Assembly (NCBI RefSeq): GCF_001544375.1
Contig: NZ_BCQJ01000002.1
Span: 62,001-126,000, forward strand
From: Enterococcus canis NBRC 100695
GTDB lineage: Bacteria > Bacillota > Bacilli > Lactobacillales > Enterococcaceae
Reading direction: 5' to 3'
DNA: 64,000 nucleotides
The position numbers were made by a program, and so were the translations under genes. Shown here in pieces: positions 1 through 7,320 of this stretch (position 1 is the stretch's first letter; each line of letters starts with the position of its first letter). Under the pieces are notes generated by a model. That model had not been told where the DNA came from, did no database searches, and worked only from the letters and a program-made list of their open reading frames with translations.

Positions 1-198
1 ACTTTTCGCGGACAGGGAATTGGTCTCAAACTAATGGCCCGCTTAGAGCAAGAGGGGCGAACGTAAAAGTGTACCCAAGCTGTTCTGCATGCCGAAGAAA
101 CCGCCACTGGCTTTTACGAAAAAATAGGTTATCACATCGTTGGCGTGCCATTTCTTGAAGATGGCATTCTTTGTGTCCGGATGGAAAAGACTCTTTAA
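1..198 (+). pseudogene. GNAT-family N-acetyltransferase, C-terminal part, interrupted by an in-frame stop
   Basis: Reading frame 1 from the window edge gives the acetyl-CoA binding loop RGQGIGLKLMARLEQE, then a TAA at 64-66, then in the same frame the rest of a GNAT fold (HAEETATGFYEKIGYHIVG) ending at TAA 196-198. Both halves fit one GNAT protein: the R/Q-x-x-G-x-G/A loop followed by the FYEKIGY strand-helix typical of the C-terminus. The stop therefore looks like a nonsense mutation (or a sequence error) and not a gene boundary. The 5' end lies outside the window, so start and substrate cannot be judged. A strong hairpin follows directly. Confidence 0.7.
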
Positions 199-204
199 AC
201 GTCG

Positions 205-238
205 AAAGAGCGCACTTCGTGGGAAGTGCGCTCTTTTT
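205..238. terminator. Bidirectional intrinsic terminator
   Basis: A 14-bp stem (AAAGAGCGCACTTC paired with GAAGTGCGCTCTTT) with a short loop and a T-run on the + strand. It separates the convergent GNAT fragment and cshB and overlaps the cshB stop codon. Confidence 0.85.
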
Positions 239-1580
239 AGTTGCTGTTCTTTTTATTTTTACGTTGTGTACGCCCTTCTGCTCGACGTGCCACTTTCCGT
301 TTTTGACGGTTGCTTTCAGAAATTGCCCGGTCAATTTTTTTCTTGTAGCCTGGTTTGATTTTTTTCTTTTTCTTTTTCACAAGACCAATCAAGGTTGGAT
401 CCAACTCATCCCGTGATTTTTCACGTTGAGCTCGGCGATTGCGGTCGTAGGAATCAACGATCGCCCCATTTTTGATTTCTTTTGGTTCAAAACAGATACC
501 GATTTTTTCCAGTTGACTAATGGCTTGGTCATCACTTGGTTCATAAAGCGTGATGGCTGTTCCAGCTAGGCCATTACGACCAGTCCGACCCACACGGTGG
601 ATGAAAAATTCCAAATCAGTTGGTAATTCATCGTTGATTACGTGCGAAACACCCTCGATATCAATACCCCGAGCAGCTAAGTCAGTAGCCACAACATACT
701 GGAAGTCTAAGTTTTGCACTTGGCGCATCACTCGCTTCCGTTCTCGCGGCGTGATGTCACCATGAATTTTAGCTACCTTCAAGCCCTGCGCTTTCAAATA
801 TTCTGTAATTTCATCTACTCGTTGTTTCGTATTGGCAAAAACAATAGCCAAGTAAGGATGTCCGACTGTCAACAGTTGTAGGATCAGCTTGTTTTTATCC
901 TTACCTTTTGTTGAGATCAGCCAGTTATCAATTGTTTCAGAAAGAATCGCTTTAGGTTTGATTTCTTCAATAACAGGATTTTCCATATACTTGCGCAAGA
1001 ATGGACGCAGTTTTTCTGGAATCGTCGCTGAAAAGACCAACATTTGCAATTTGTCTGGCAAACGTCCAGCAATTTGATCGACTTCCTTTAAAAAGCCCAT
1101 ATCTAACGTCATGTCTGCTTCATCTACAACAAAACTCTTCGCTGTATGAATCTTCAAGACTTGTTCATTGACCATATCTAAAATTCGCCCTGGTGTTCCA
1201 ATCACTACATGCGGCTGTTGGAAACGCAGCTTGTCCATTTGTCGCTGTTTATCAGTTCCGCCGACGAGATTCATCACCCGCAATTCTGGTTGAAAATCTG
1301 CGATTTGTTGCGCATCTTGATAAATTTGCGTTGCTAACTCACGACTTGGTGCGGTAATCACAATTTGCACCTCTTGGTTTGCTACGTTCAATTTATTCAT
1401 CAAAGGTAGTAAAAACGTATGCGTTTTCCCAGACCCTGTTTGTGACTGTACGACTACACTGCGTCCCTTTTCAATCACGGGAATCAGGCGACTTTGTACT
1501 TCAGTTGGTTCTTTAAATCCTTTTGCTGCTAAAGCTTCCATCACGAAAGGCTGGAAGTTGAATTGTTCAAATGTATTCAT
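237..1580 (-). CDS. cshB: DEAD-box ATP-dependent RNA helicase, CshB type
   Basis: A 447-residue cytoplasmic RNA helicase that remodels RNA duplexes, in Bacillus linked to cold growth and RNA turnover. Visible motifs: Q-motif region around residues 10-29, Walker A QTGSGKT at 47-53, APSREL at 77-82, DEAD at 153-156, SAT at 184-186, then ARGIDI and HRVGRTGR in the second RecA domain. The last 60 residues are very lysine/arginine rich, as in CshB, and probably bind RNA. The N-terminus (FEQFNFQPFVMEAL) matches the CshB pattern better than CshA, which is usually longer. An ATG start follows a GGAGTGAACC ribosome site. Monocistronic, ending in the bidirectional hairpin. Confidence 0.93.
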   Translation of the reverse strand: MNTFEQFNFQPFVMEALAAKGFKEPTEVQSRLIPVIEKGRSVVVQSQTGSGKTHTFLLPLMNKLNVANQEVQIVITAPSRELATQIYQDAQQIADFQPELRVMNLVGGTDKQRQMDKLRFQQPHVVIGTPGRILDMVNEQVLKIHTAKSFVVDEADMTLDMGFLKEVDQIAGRLPDKLQMLVFSATIPEKLRPFLRKYMENPVIEEIKPKAILSETIDNWLISTKGKDKNKLILQLLTVGHPYLAIVFANTKQRVDEITEYLKAQGLKVAKIHGDITPRERKRVMRQVQNLDFQYVVATDLAARGIDIEGVSHVINDELPTDLEFFIHRVGRTGRNGLAGTAITLYEPSDDQAISQLEKIGICFEPKEIKNGAIVDSYDRNRRAQREKSRDELDPTLIGLVKKKKKKIKPGYKKKIDRAISESNRQKRKVARRAEGRTQRKNKKNSN

Positions 1581-1621
1581 GGTTCACTCCTTCTAATCAT
1601 TCAAAGCATTATAGCACAGAT

Positions 1622-2785
1622 TTAGGCTAAATGGTCCTCTTCCACCGGAATTGTACTAACCGTCTGTGTTTTACTAGCGATTTCATAGACTAAACGTGGT
1701 CTTTTTTGGAAAAAGGCCACCACAATATTTCCAAAAAACAGCAATAAAAGTCCTGCAGCGCCAAGGAATAAAATCAACGAAACCATCCTAACTAGCTGTG
1801 CTGGGTCATTCAGCCCGGATCCTAAAAAGTTGATGAAGCGGAGCAAATTGCCAAACAGCAGATATAAAATGCCGTAGCGAGCAAAGAGCCGACCAAAACT
1901 TAATGGGGTGTCATCGCTAGTCGTGATTCGAATCCGGACAACCTTTTTGCCTGGCGTTTGCCCATTTAGGAGCCAAGGAATCAGCATAAAGTAAATAATG
2001 ACGGAAATACTTGTCAACAGCCAACTTTGCTGATCCAAGAAAGTTTCAATTTTTGGCGTTAAAATTCCTAAACCTAACAGCAGAGCAAATTGTGCAATTT
2101 CAATAATCAGCCAATCAATGACAAAGGCCACGAAACGCCGCAGTAAACTGACTCGCGTCCCCTTCTCGTATGACACTTCATCCATTTCCGCTCGTGAGGG
2201 AAACAAAAAGGTCAACATTGGCGCTATGATAAAGCCAATCGTCCCTCCCAACGTATTCATAATCAAATCATCCACATCAGCTAAGCGATACGGGCGCGGA
2301 TAAATAAAATACAAGCCGGAAAGTTGCGTCAATTCAAAAAAGAGCGACAACAAAAAACTGAAGAGAACTGTCTTACCAAAAGAGGCTTTGTAGTAATAAC
2401 GGAGATAGACACCAAACGGAATAGTCAAAATCACATTAAACAAAGGTTCTAATAAAACACCTTGTTTCAAGGCCGGCAGAAAAGTGCTGGTATCGTGAAT
2501 ATTCAAGACTGTTTCCGCACGGAAGCGATGCCAACTGGCTAAAGGATCTAGATTCAAATACTCCGAGGTGTACTGTGCAACCTCTGCTCGTGGCGGTAGC
2601 GGCAGTATCACCAAAAAATAAGCACATAATAGATAAAATATGAATGAGTACAGGACGATTGCCCGCCACATTAAAAAAGTTCCATATTTGCGATATTCAC
2701 GAATCAATAAAATGCTGGAAATCGCTAGCGCTAGAAACGGAAAAACAATAATGGCTACTTTGATAGGTTCTTTATAAGCTGACAC
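1622..2785 (-). CDS. VanZ-like / RDD-domain membrane protein
   Basis: A 387-residue integral membrane protein. The N-terminal half (about residues 40-200) has the VanZ-like pattern of four to five helices with conserved polar residues (NVILTIPFGVYLRYY, FELTQLSG, DVDDLIMNTLGGTIGF). The C-terminal half has an RDD domain (RRFVAFVIDWLII, then TPGKKVVRIRI). This VanZ-RDD fusion is common in enterococci. VanZ gives low-level teicoplanin resistance in Tn1546, but the chromosomal fusions have no settled role. The start is GTG at 2785, nine bases after GAGGAAT. It follows cshB's start by only about 40 bases but has its own upstream region, so it may be upstream in one transcript with cshB. Confidence 0.85.
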   Translation of the reverse strand: MSAYKEPIKVAIIVFPFLALAISSILLIREYRKYGTFLMWRAIVLYSFIFYLLCAYFLVILPLPPRAEVAQYTSEYLNLDPLASWHRFRAETVLNIHDTSTFLPALKQGVLLEPLFNVILTIPFGVYLRYYYKASFGKTVLFSFLLSLFFELTQLSGLYFIYPRPYRLADVDDLIMNTLGGTIGFIIAPMLTFLFPSRAEMDEVSYEKGTRVSLLRRFVAFVIDWLIIEIAQFALLLGLGILTPKIETFLDQQSWLLTSISVIIYFMLIPWLLNGQTPGKKVVRIRITTSDDTPLSFGRLFARYGILYLLFGNLLRFINFLGSGLNDPAQLVRMVSLILFLGAAGLLLLFFGNIVVAFFQKRPRLVYEIASKTQTVSTIPVEEDHLA

Positions 2786-2909
2786 GAAGATTCCTCCTTT
2801 CGTTTAGTTTACACGAAAATCAATCGAATTGTTAACAAAAACCTATTACAGCAATCTATCACTACCCACAATACGCAAGTTATTTTTTAGAAATTTGGTT
2901 TATTTTTTA

Positions 2910-2923
2910 TTTAAGCGCTTAAA
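2910..2923. promoter_or_regulatory. Perfect 14-bp palindrome upstream of the TetR gene
   Basis: TTTAAGCGCTTAAA, a perfect palindrome about 50 bases before the regulator start, between the divergent VanZ-like and TetR genes. TetR proteins usually bind such sites and repress their own gene. Assignment is inferred from position. Confidence 0.45.
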
Positions 2924-2970
2924 ATCAACATGCTACACTTAAAATGTTATCACATAGAAGGAGTTGGACC

Positions 2971-3546
2971 ATGGTTCGAAAAAAAGTATATAAACGAGAG
3001 TTCATCTTGAACGCTGCCTTTGAAGTCGTTTCAAAAGAAGGCTTTCAAGCGTTTACCGCACGTAACATCGCGAAACATATGGGAATTTCTACCCAACCAA
3101 TCTACCTAGAATTTGAGAATATGGTCGATTTAAAATGCCAATTGTTGACGGCAATCCACACAACCTTAGAACAGCAATATTTTTCTAAACGAATCACTGA
3201 TGACGTCATTATTGACCTAGGCTTGAATTACATCGAATTTGCCTTACAAGAACCACAGCTCTACTACGCGCTTTTCGTTGCTGAAAATCAGCATGGCCGA
3301 GAAACCTACGAATTGTCTTACCGCATTTTTAAGGACAAAATCGTTGGCTCCCCTTACCAAGAATTAACCGAAACAAGGTTAGAACGCTTGCACAATGGGG
3401 TTTGGATTATTATTGCGGGCTTTGCTGGATTGATGTCTTCTGGCGTGATTCATCCGACTCAAGAACAGCTTATCACGCAGCTGCGAGAAACTATCCATTA
3501 CCTGCAGGAGCATCCAAATCCACAAAGTCTTTTAGGGAAAGATTAA
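2971..3546 (+). CDS. TetR/AcrR family transcriptional regulator
   Basis: A 191-residue regulator. Residues 8-54 form a typical TetR DNA-binding domain (ILNAAFEVVSKEGFQAFTARNIAKHMGIS with a following LYLEF-like helix, here PIYLEFENMVDLK). The rest is a helical ligand-binding and dimer domain, with WIIIAGFAGLMSSG near the C-terminus. I start it at ATG 2971 because AGAAGGAG lies seven to ten bases before it; the in-frame ATG at 2944 has no ribosome site. Divergent from the VanZ-like gene with a palindrome between them. Its target and ligand are unknown; the VanZ-like gene is a possible target. Confidence 0.85.
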   Translation: MVRKKVYKREFILNAAFEVVSKEGFQAFTARNIAKHMGISTQPIYLEFENMVDLKCQLLTAIHTTLEQQYFSKRITDDVIIDLGLNYIEFALQEPQLYYALFVAENQHGRETYELSYRIFKDKIVGSPYQELTETRLERLHNGVWIIIAGFAGLMSSGVIHPTQEQLITQLRETIHYLQEHPNPQSLLGKD

Positions 3547-3588
3547 TACTTGACAAATCCTACAAAAAACGGAAAAATAGGTGCAGAC

Positions 3589-3676
3589 GGAAGGTTGGCA
3601 GAGTGGTAATGCACCGGACTCGAAATCCGGCGAGCCGCAGTAATGTGGTGCACGGGTTCAAATCCCGTACCTTCCT
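3589..3676 (+). tRNA. tRNA-Ser (anticodon CGA)
   Basis: A complete class II cloverleaf: acceptor GGAAGGT/ACCTTCC, a D arm, anticodon stem CCGGA/TCCGG with loop CTCGAAA (anticodon CGA, reads UCG), a long variable arm with a GCCGC/GTGGT stem, and T arm ACGGG TTCAAAT CCCGT. CCA is not encoded. The base at the discriminator position reads T, whereas bacterial serine tRNAs normally have G73. A TTGACA at 3550-3555 is a possible -35 element; the -10 is weak. Confidence 0.93.
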
Positions 3677-3683
3677 TTTGCAC

Positions 3684-3721
3684 AGCTCTTAGAAATATTG
3701 ATTTCTAAGGGCTTTTTTTTT
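3684..3721 (+). terminator. Intrinsic terminator of the tRNA-Ser transcript
   Basis: A 13-bp stem AGCTCTTAGAAAT / ATTTCTAAGGGCT (one G-U pair) with a four-base loop, followed by eight or more T residues. Confidence 0.9.
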
Positions 3722-3754
3722 AGAACTCGGGCGACTACTATGGAGGGTAAATCA

Positions 3755-4216
3755 GTGAAAAAGACAGTCATCTACAATTTTATGTTTCCCTTATGGGCAG
3801 TTTATGTTTTCCCGCCTTTTCTTTTAGTTACGATTCCTGTCAATATCGCTATTGATTTTTTGGCTGTATGGTTAGCTCAAAAATTGCTAAAGATAAATCT
3901 ACCGGAAAATTTCCTATATCATAATCTTTGGAAAATCGTGCTAATTGGCTATCTTTCAGACCTTGTTGGTGTCGCATTTATATCCATCTCCTCCACCCTG
4001 CTTAATTTTTTCGGTATTGAGCTTTCTTATGAGACATGGGGTTGGTCCGATCCGTTATACTTTTTGCTCCGAATAATGGCTATATTAATCGCTGCATGGT
4101 GCATCTATTACTTGAACCATCGCTTTCTACCTAAAACAGCTTTTACAGTAGTCGATCGAAAAAAGCTCTTACTTTGTTTGGCTCTCTTCACAGCTCCTTA
4201 CCTCTTTTTGATATGA
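3755..4216 (+). CDS. Unknown multi-pass membrane protein
   Basis: A 153-residue hydrophobic protein with about four predicted membrane segments (near residues 8-45, 58-85, 102-122 and 135-152). I recognise no family. The start is GTG at 3755, preceded at six bases by GGAGGG; the upstream in-frame ATGs overlap the tRNA terminator and lack a ribosome site. It sits directly behind tRNA-Ser and ends in its own terminator, so it is monocistronic. Position behind a tRNA fits an accessory gene, but no integrase or attachment repeat is visible. Confidence 0.7.
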   Translation: MKKTVIYNFMFPLWAVYVFPPFLLVTIPVNIAIDFLAVWLAQKLLKINLPENFLYHNLWKIVLIGYLSDLVGVAFISISSTLLNFFGIELSYETWGWSDPLYFLLRIMAILIAAWCIYYLNHRFLPKTAFTVVDRKKLLLCLALFTAPYLFLI

Positions 4217-4223
4217 ACAAGCT

Positions 4224-4253
4224 GAGACTTATCCAACGATAAGTCTCTTTTTT
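4224..4253 (+). terminator. Intrinsic terminator
   Basis: Stem GAGACTTATC / GATAAGTCTC with loop CAAC followed by six T residues, just after the unknown membrane protein gene. Confidence 0.88.
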
Positions 4254-4266
4254 ATGATAAGAGTTA

Positions 4267-4320
4267 TTGACATAATGTAACCATGCTGTTACATTATATA
4301 TGTAACCACGCGATTACATT
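4267..4320 (+). promoter_or_regulatory. Promoter with two tandem palindromic operators for the XRE cassette
   Basis: TTGACA at 4267-4272 is followed at 17 bases by TACATT (4290-4295) or slightly further by TTATAT. Two near-identical palindromes overlap it: AATGTAAC-N6-GTTACATT at 4274-4295 and ATGTAAC-N6-ATTACAT at 4300-4319. Their cores begin 25 bp apart. This layout suggests repression by a dimeric HTH protein, probably the XRE regulator encoded next. Confidence 0.7.
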
Positions 4321-4338
4321 AAGTTAGGATGTGCAGAC

Positions 4339-4542
4339 ATGATTAGAAATCGAATTAAGGTGCTGCGTGCGGAAAGAGACTGGACTCAAGCCGATTTGGC
4401 TGAAAAAGTCGGTATCTCACGGCAAGCAGTTATTTCTATCGAAAAATACAAATACACACCATCTCTAGAGCTGGCCTTCAATCTCGCCCAAGCCTTTGGA
4501 GTAGATATCAATGAAGTCTTTCAACAGGAGGAAGAAAAATGA
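4339..4542 (+). CDS. XRE/Cro-CI family transcriptional regulator
   Basis: A 67-residue protein that is almost entirely a helix-turn-helix domain (RIKVLRAERDWTQADLAEKVGISRQAVISIEK at residues 5-36, then a PSLELAFNLAQAFGV support helix). It is of the short YozG-like class that often precedes small membrane-protein genes in Firmicutes. It overlaps the next gene by four bases (ATGA), so the two are translationally coupled. Two palindromes at the promoter suggest autoregulation. Confidence 0.88.
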   Translation: MIRNRIKVLRAERDWTQADLAEKVGISRQAVISIEKYKYTPSLELAFNLAQAFGVDINEVFQQEEEK

Positions 4543-4865
4543 TGGAACAAGCTATAATTTTAGCCATATTAGTCAGTATTATTGTTTTTATGTTTTTAAA
4601 TACACGTTACAAAGAAAGAAAATATACAGAATATAAAAACGATGAACGTTGGCAATTAATCAAAGCAAAGTCAGCGGAGACGCTACTTAAGTTTTATGAT
4701 GTAGTGGTAGTTATTATCTCCGCAGGCTCTGTTTACTTTATTCTCTTTGGCAACTCTACTCAAACCATTACTTTGGAACACGCGTTTAATTATGCCCTTT
4801 ATTTGGTTATGTTCCGTTACCCAGTTGAATATTTTAGTCTAAGATATTACGATAAAACTTTATAA
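4539..4865 (+). CDS. Unknown small membrane protein in the XRE cassette
   Basis: A 108-residue protein with an N-terminal membrane helix (residues 5-20), a charged segment (RYKERKYTEYKNDERWQLIKAKSAE) and further hydrophobic segments near 52-72 and 83-97. The DERW-x-x-I-x-x-KS motif is seen in small membrane proteins encoded behind XRE regulators, but I cannot name the family securely. ATG at 4539 follows AGGAGGAAGAAAA. Probably regulated together with, and perhaps antagonised by, the XRE protein. Confidence 0.7.
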   Translation: MMEQAIILAILVSIIVFMFLNTRYKERKYTEYKNDERWQLIKAKSAETLLKFYDVVVVIISAGSVYFILFGNSTQTITLEHAFNYALYLVMFRYPVEYFSLRYYDKTL

Positions 4866-4890
4866 ACACCTCATAAAGGAGATGCTTTAC

Positions 4891-5154
4891 TTGAAAAAAG
4901 GCACAACTATTTTTCTAATCATCCCAACCCTTATTACCTTAACAATTGCAGCGATTGCTTATGGTAAACCTAGTGGTGGTATCTATCAGCAGATTCTTTT
5001 AGGCGCTATGGCGGTACTGGGGATTGCACTGGTAGGAGCGTGTTTGAAGGAATACTTCTATAATAAAAACACCCTTAAAAAAATAGGCCAATCTATTGGC
5101 TTTGTTTTGGCGGTCATCACGCTGATTGTCAGTTTTGTTGCTTTGTACTATTAA
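4891..5154 (+). CDS. Unknown small membrane protein, third gene of the XRE cassette
   Basis: An 87-residue protein with three hydrophobic segments (about residues 6-24, 32-50 and 65-85) and little else. I prefer the TTG start at 4891, which lies about ten bases after AAAGGAG; the ATG at 4882 sits directly on that ribosome site. It follows the previous gene by 25 bases and is likely co-transcribed. No family recognised. Confidence 0.65.
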   Translation: MKKGTTIFLIIPTLITLTIAAIAYGKPSGGIYQQILLGAMAVLGIALVGACLKEYFYNKNTLKKIGQSIGFVLAVITLIVSFVALYY

Positions 5155-5185
5155 TCTTTCAAAAAAATCGAAAAGGAGCTGCTTT

Positions 5186-5431
5186 ATGCAAACTGTTACC
5201 TTATTTCAAGGTTGGACAGCAAGTTACAGCGATTATGAGTTAGATTTTTTCAAAAACGAAGAACTCCAAAAGATTGTCGTTTTGCCTCACCTGTCTAATG
5301 ATGTTTTCTCGATTCTAACCTTCCATAATTCCGAGATCGAACTATCTGATATTTACTGGAATTCTAAGATTGCCATCAACTATGATGAAAAACGAATTTC
5401 TTTCTCTAAACTAGATCCAGAAGCAGATTAA
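5186..5431 (+). CDS. Unknown 81-residue soluble protein
   Basis: ATG 5186 has an AAAAGGAG site at about eight bases. The protein is acidic, has no membrane helix and no motif I recognise; it starts MQTVTLFQGWTASYSDYELD. It lies 31 bases after the XRE cassette and may be its fourth gene. A loose hairpin follows at 5455-5484. Confidence 0.6.
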   Translation: MQTVTLFQGWTASYSDYELDFFKNEELQKIVVLPHLSNDVFSILTFHNSEIELSDIYWNSKIAINYDEKRISFSKLDPEAD

Positions 5432-5454
5432 GCCTCAACTAGAAATTCTTATGC

Positions 5455-5484
5455 AATAGGACTGTTTAGCTAGATAGTCCTATT
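5455..5484 (+). terminator. Possible weak terminator hairpin
   Basis: AATAGGACT and AGTCCTATT form a 9-bp stem with a 12-base loop, but the following T-run is poor. It lies 24 bases after the preceding stop codon. Confidence 0.45.
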
Positions 5485-5495
5485 TCCATTTACAG

Positions 5496-5520
5496 AAAAA
5501 AAGGACCAGCAAGCTGGTCC
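5496..5520 (-). terminator. Intrinsic terminator on the minus strand
   Basis: GGACCAGC-N2-GCTGGTCC followed on the minus strand by seven T residues. It ends the leftward transcript of the CNNM-family gene after a roughly 245-base 3' region. Confidence 0.8.
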
Positions 5521-5637
5521 CGTGACGTTTCTCTATCCTATTCTTGCATTTTTGTTCGTTGATTGTTAGCGAAAGCGCAGGATAGTTTCTTTGCCTTCCT
5601 TTATAGTTGAATTATCAAGAAAATGAAGGTGAAAAGA

Positions 5638-5772
5638 ATGAAACAATCTGATCGATTTTTAGATATCTTACTTGGTGTTTTGATTTTAGGTTTTGCTGGC
5701 TTTTTACTGCTATCCTTCGCTGGAAATATCAATCCCACTAAGCCAGAAACCAATACCGTGGTTCTTTACTGA
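5638..5772 (+). CDS. Small single-span membrane protein (44 residues)
   Basis: An ORF too short for usual gene callers: ATG 5638, stop TGA 5770-5772, preceded by GAAGGTG at eight bases. The product starts MKQSDRFLDILLGVLILGF, has one strong membrane helix at about residues 8-28, and a polar tail NPTKPETNTVV. Its last seven bases overlap the 3' end of the convergent CNNM gene. Real status is unproven; the charge-helix-polar layout is that of many bacterial small membrane proteins. Confidence 0.45.
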   Translation: MKQSDRFLDILLGVLILGFAGFLLLSFAGNINPTKPETNTVVLY

Positions 5773-7016
5773 GGCTGAGATTCTGGCTGAATCAGCAACC
5801 GGACTTCCTCAATACGATGCTGGTCCATCTCAATAACAGACAGCTCGTAACTGCCAATTTTCAGTTCATCGCCCACTTCAGGGATTTTCCCTAATGAGTT
5901 CATGATATAGCCGCCGACGGTCGTAGCACCAAGGCGGTCGGCTAGCATGAGAATATCTTCTAAATCATCGAGATCTTTTTGACCTTTGATGCGATATTCA
6001 TAATCAGATAGTTTGATTAGCTCTAAGTCTTCCTGATCATACTCATCCCAAATTTCTCCGACTAACTCTTCAATAATATCTTCCATGGTAGCAATTCCTA
6101 AAGTACCGCCATGTTCATCTACCACAACCGCTAGATGCAGCTTTTCCCGCTGTAGATTTTTCAACAACTCCGAAATTTTGATAGACTTTGGTACAAAAGC
6201 AACGGGTTTCACAATTTCTTCAATTGATTTTTTTCCCGTAATCACATCGTTATGAAAGTCTTTTTGATGGATAATGCCTTCAATCTCATCGATATTCGTT
6301 TGATAGAAAGGTAACCTTGAAAAACCTGTTTGAATAAACAAGTCAGTTATCTCTTGGCAGTCCATCTTAGCATTGATCGAAATTACATCTACTCGTGGTG
6401 TATAGATTGCGCCTACTTCGGTATCGTTAAATTCTACCACGTTTTTGATTAGAACCTCGTCCTCTTCGTCAATACTACCTTCTTGGGCCGCCTCTTCTAC
6501 TAATGAAAGTAATTCCTCTTCTGTAATTGTCGATCTTTCAGTTGCTGGCATAAAACGTTGCAGCAGTTTTTTCCAAACCGAAAATAATGCATTAAGTGGT
6601 GTAAATAAGGTGTTCAAGACTTTTAATAACCAAGCAAAGCGCATGGCAAAAGCCTCTGGGTCTTCCTTAGCCAGCGTCTTAGGCGTAATTTCCCCAAAGG
6701 ACAAGACCAATAAAGTCATCACAACCGTGGACAAGGTAACCCCAAGATTACCAAAATGCGCCACAAATAATAACGTTGCAATAGAGGAAGCTGCGATATT
6801 CACAATGTTGTTACCAATCAAAATCGTGGACAGTAAATGGTCATAATCCTCCAACAGGTCTAAGGCCGTTTGCGCACTCTGCTTACCAAGTTGCGCATAG
6901 CTTTTCAGTCGAATCCGATTGGCAGAAGAAAACGCCGTCTCACTAGACGAGAAAAAAGCTGAAAGTATCAATAACACGATTAAAATCCCTATCAAATAGC
7001 TACTCTGGGGATCCAT
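5766..7016 (-). CDS. CNNM/CorC-type (hemolysin C family) membrane protein with CBS domains
   Basis: A 416-residue protein with an N-terminal DUF21/CNNM membrane domain (residues 1-190, including FFSSSETAFSSANRIRL and SFGEITPKTLAKEDPE), a CBS-domain pair (about 205-325, with VVDEHGGTLGIATMEDIIEELVGE) and a C-terminal CorC/HlyC domain. Family members such as MpfA and CorB handle Mg2+ efflux; the old name 'hemolysin' is misleading. Start is ATG 7016 with GAGGATGATG upstream at a rather long distance. The tiny gene at 7043-7177 is directly upstream and co-directional. Confidence 0.9.
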   Translation of the reverse strand: MDPQSSYLIGILIVLLILSAFFSSSETAFSSANRIRLKSYAQLGKQSAQTALDLLEDYDHLLSTILIGNNIVNIAASSIATLLFVAHFGNLGVTLSTVVMTLLVLSFGEITPKTLAKEDPEAFAMRFAWLLKVLNTLFTPLNALFSVWKKLLQRFMPATERSTITEEELLSLVEEAAQEGSIDEEDEVLIKNVVEFNDTEVGAIYTPRVDVISINAKMDCQEITDLFIQTGFSRLPFYQTNIDEIEGIIHQKDFHNDVITGKKSIEEIVKPVAFVPKSIKISELLKNLQREKLHLAVVVDEHGGTLGIATMEDIIEELVGEIWDEYDQEDLELIKLSDYEYRIKGQKDLDDLEDILMLADRLGATTVGGYIMNSLGKIPEVGDELKIGSYELSVIEMDQHRIEEVRLLIQPESQPQ

Positions 7017-7042
7017 AGTTTGTTCATCATCCTCTACATTTC

Positions 7043-7177
7043 TTATTTTTCAGGCAAAGAAAAACCGTAAGACGCCAGTAAACAAGCGATTGCGACAAAT
7101 GGCCAGCGCAGACCTTCAAATAAGATCCCACTGAGCAGAAATAAACCAGCTGCACCGTAACACTTTTTGGCTGTCAT
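7043..7177 (-). CDS. Small hydrophobic protein (44 residues) upstream of the CNNM gene
   Basis: An ORF with ATG at 7177 and TAA at 7043-7045, preceded by AGGAAGGG at five bases. The product starts MTAKKCYGAAGLFLLSGILF and reads as two short hydrophobic stretches around EGLRWPF, ending SLPEK. It is 26 bases upstream of the CNNM gene on the same strand and shares its promoter. Good ribosome site and context; no family recognised. Confidence 0.55.
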   Translation of the reverse strand: MTAKKCYGAAGLFLLSGILFEGLRWPFVAIACLLASYGFSLPEK

Positions 7178-7203
7178 CGTTTCCCTTCCTTTCTTATAAG
7201 AAG

Positions 7204-7232
7204 ATTATAACAGAATGAAGAGAATCTCAACA
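7204..7232 (-). promoter_or_regulatory. Promoter for the small protein and CNNM gene
   Basis: On the minus strand TATAAT (7204-7209) lies 17 bases after TGTTGA (7227-7232). Confidence 0.5.
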
Positions 7233-7320
7233 GTTTTAGTCACAAAAAGCCTGGAAAAGGATAGCAGTCTTTCATTTTTTTTGGTAAAGTGAAACAACCG
7301 AACTGATCTAGGAGGCGCAT

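Noticed and set aside
3676-3754. Attachment site of an integrated element at tRNA-Ser
   Set aside because: No direct repeat of the tRNA 3' end and no integrase gene are visible in the window.
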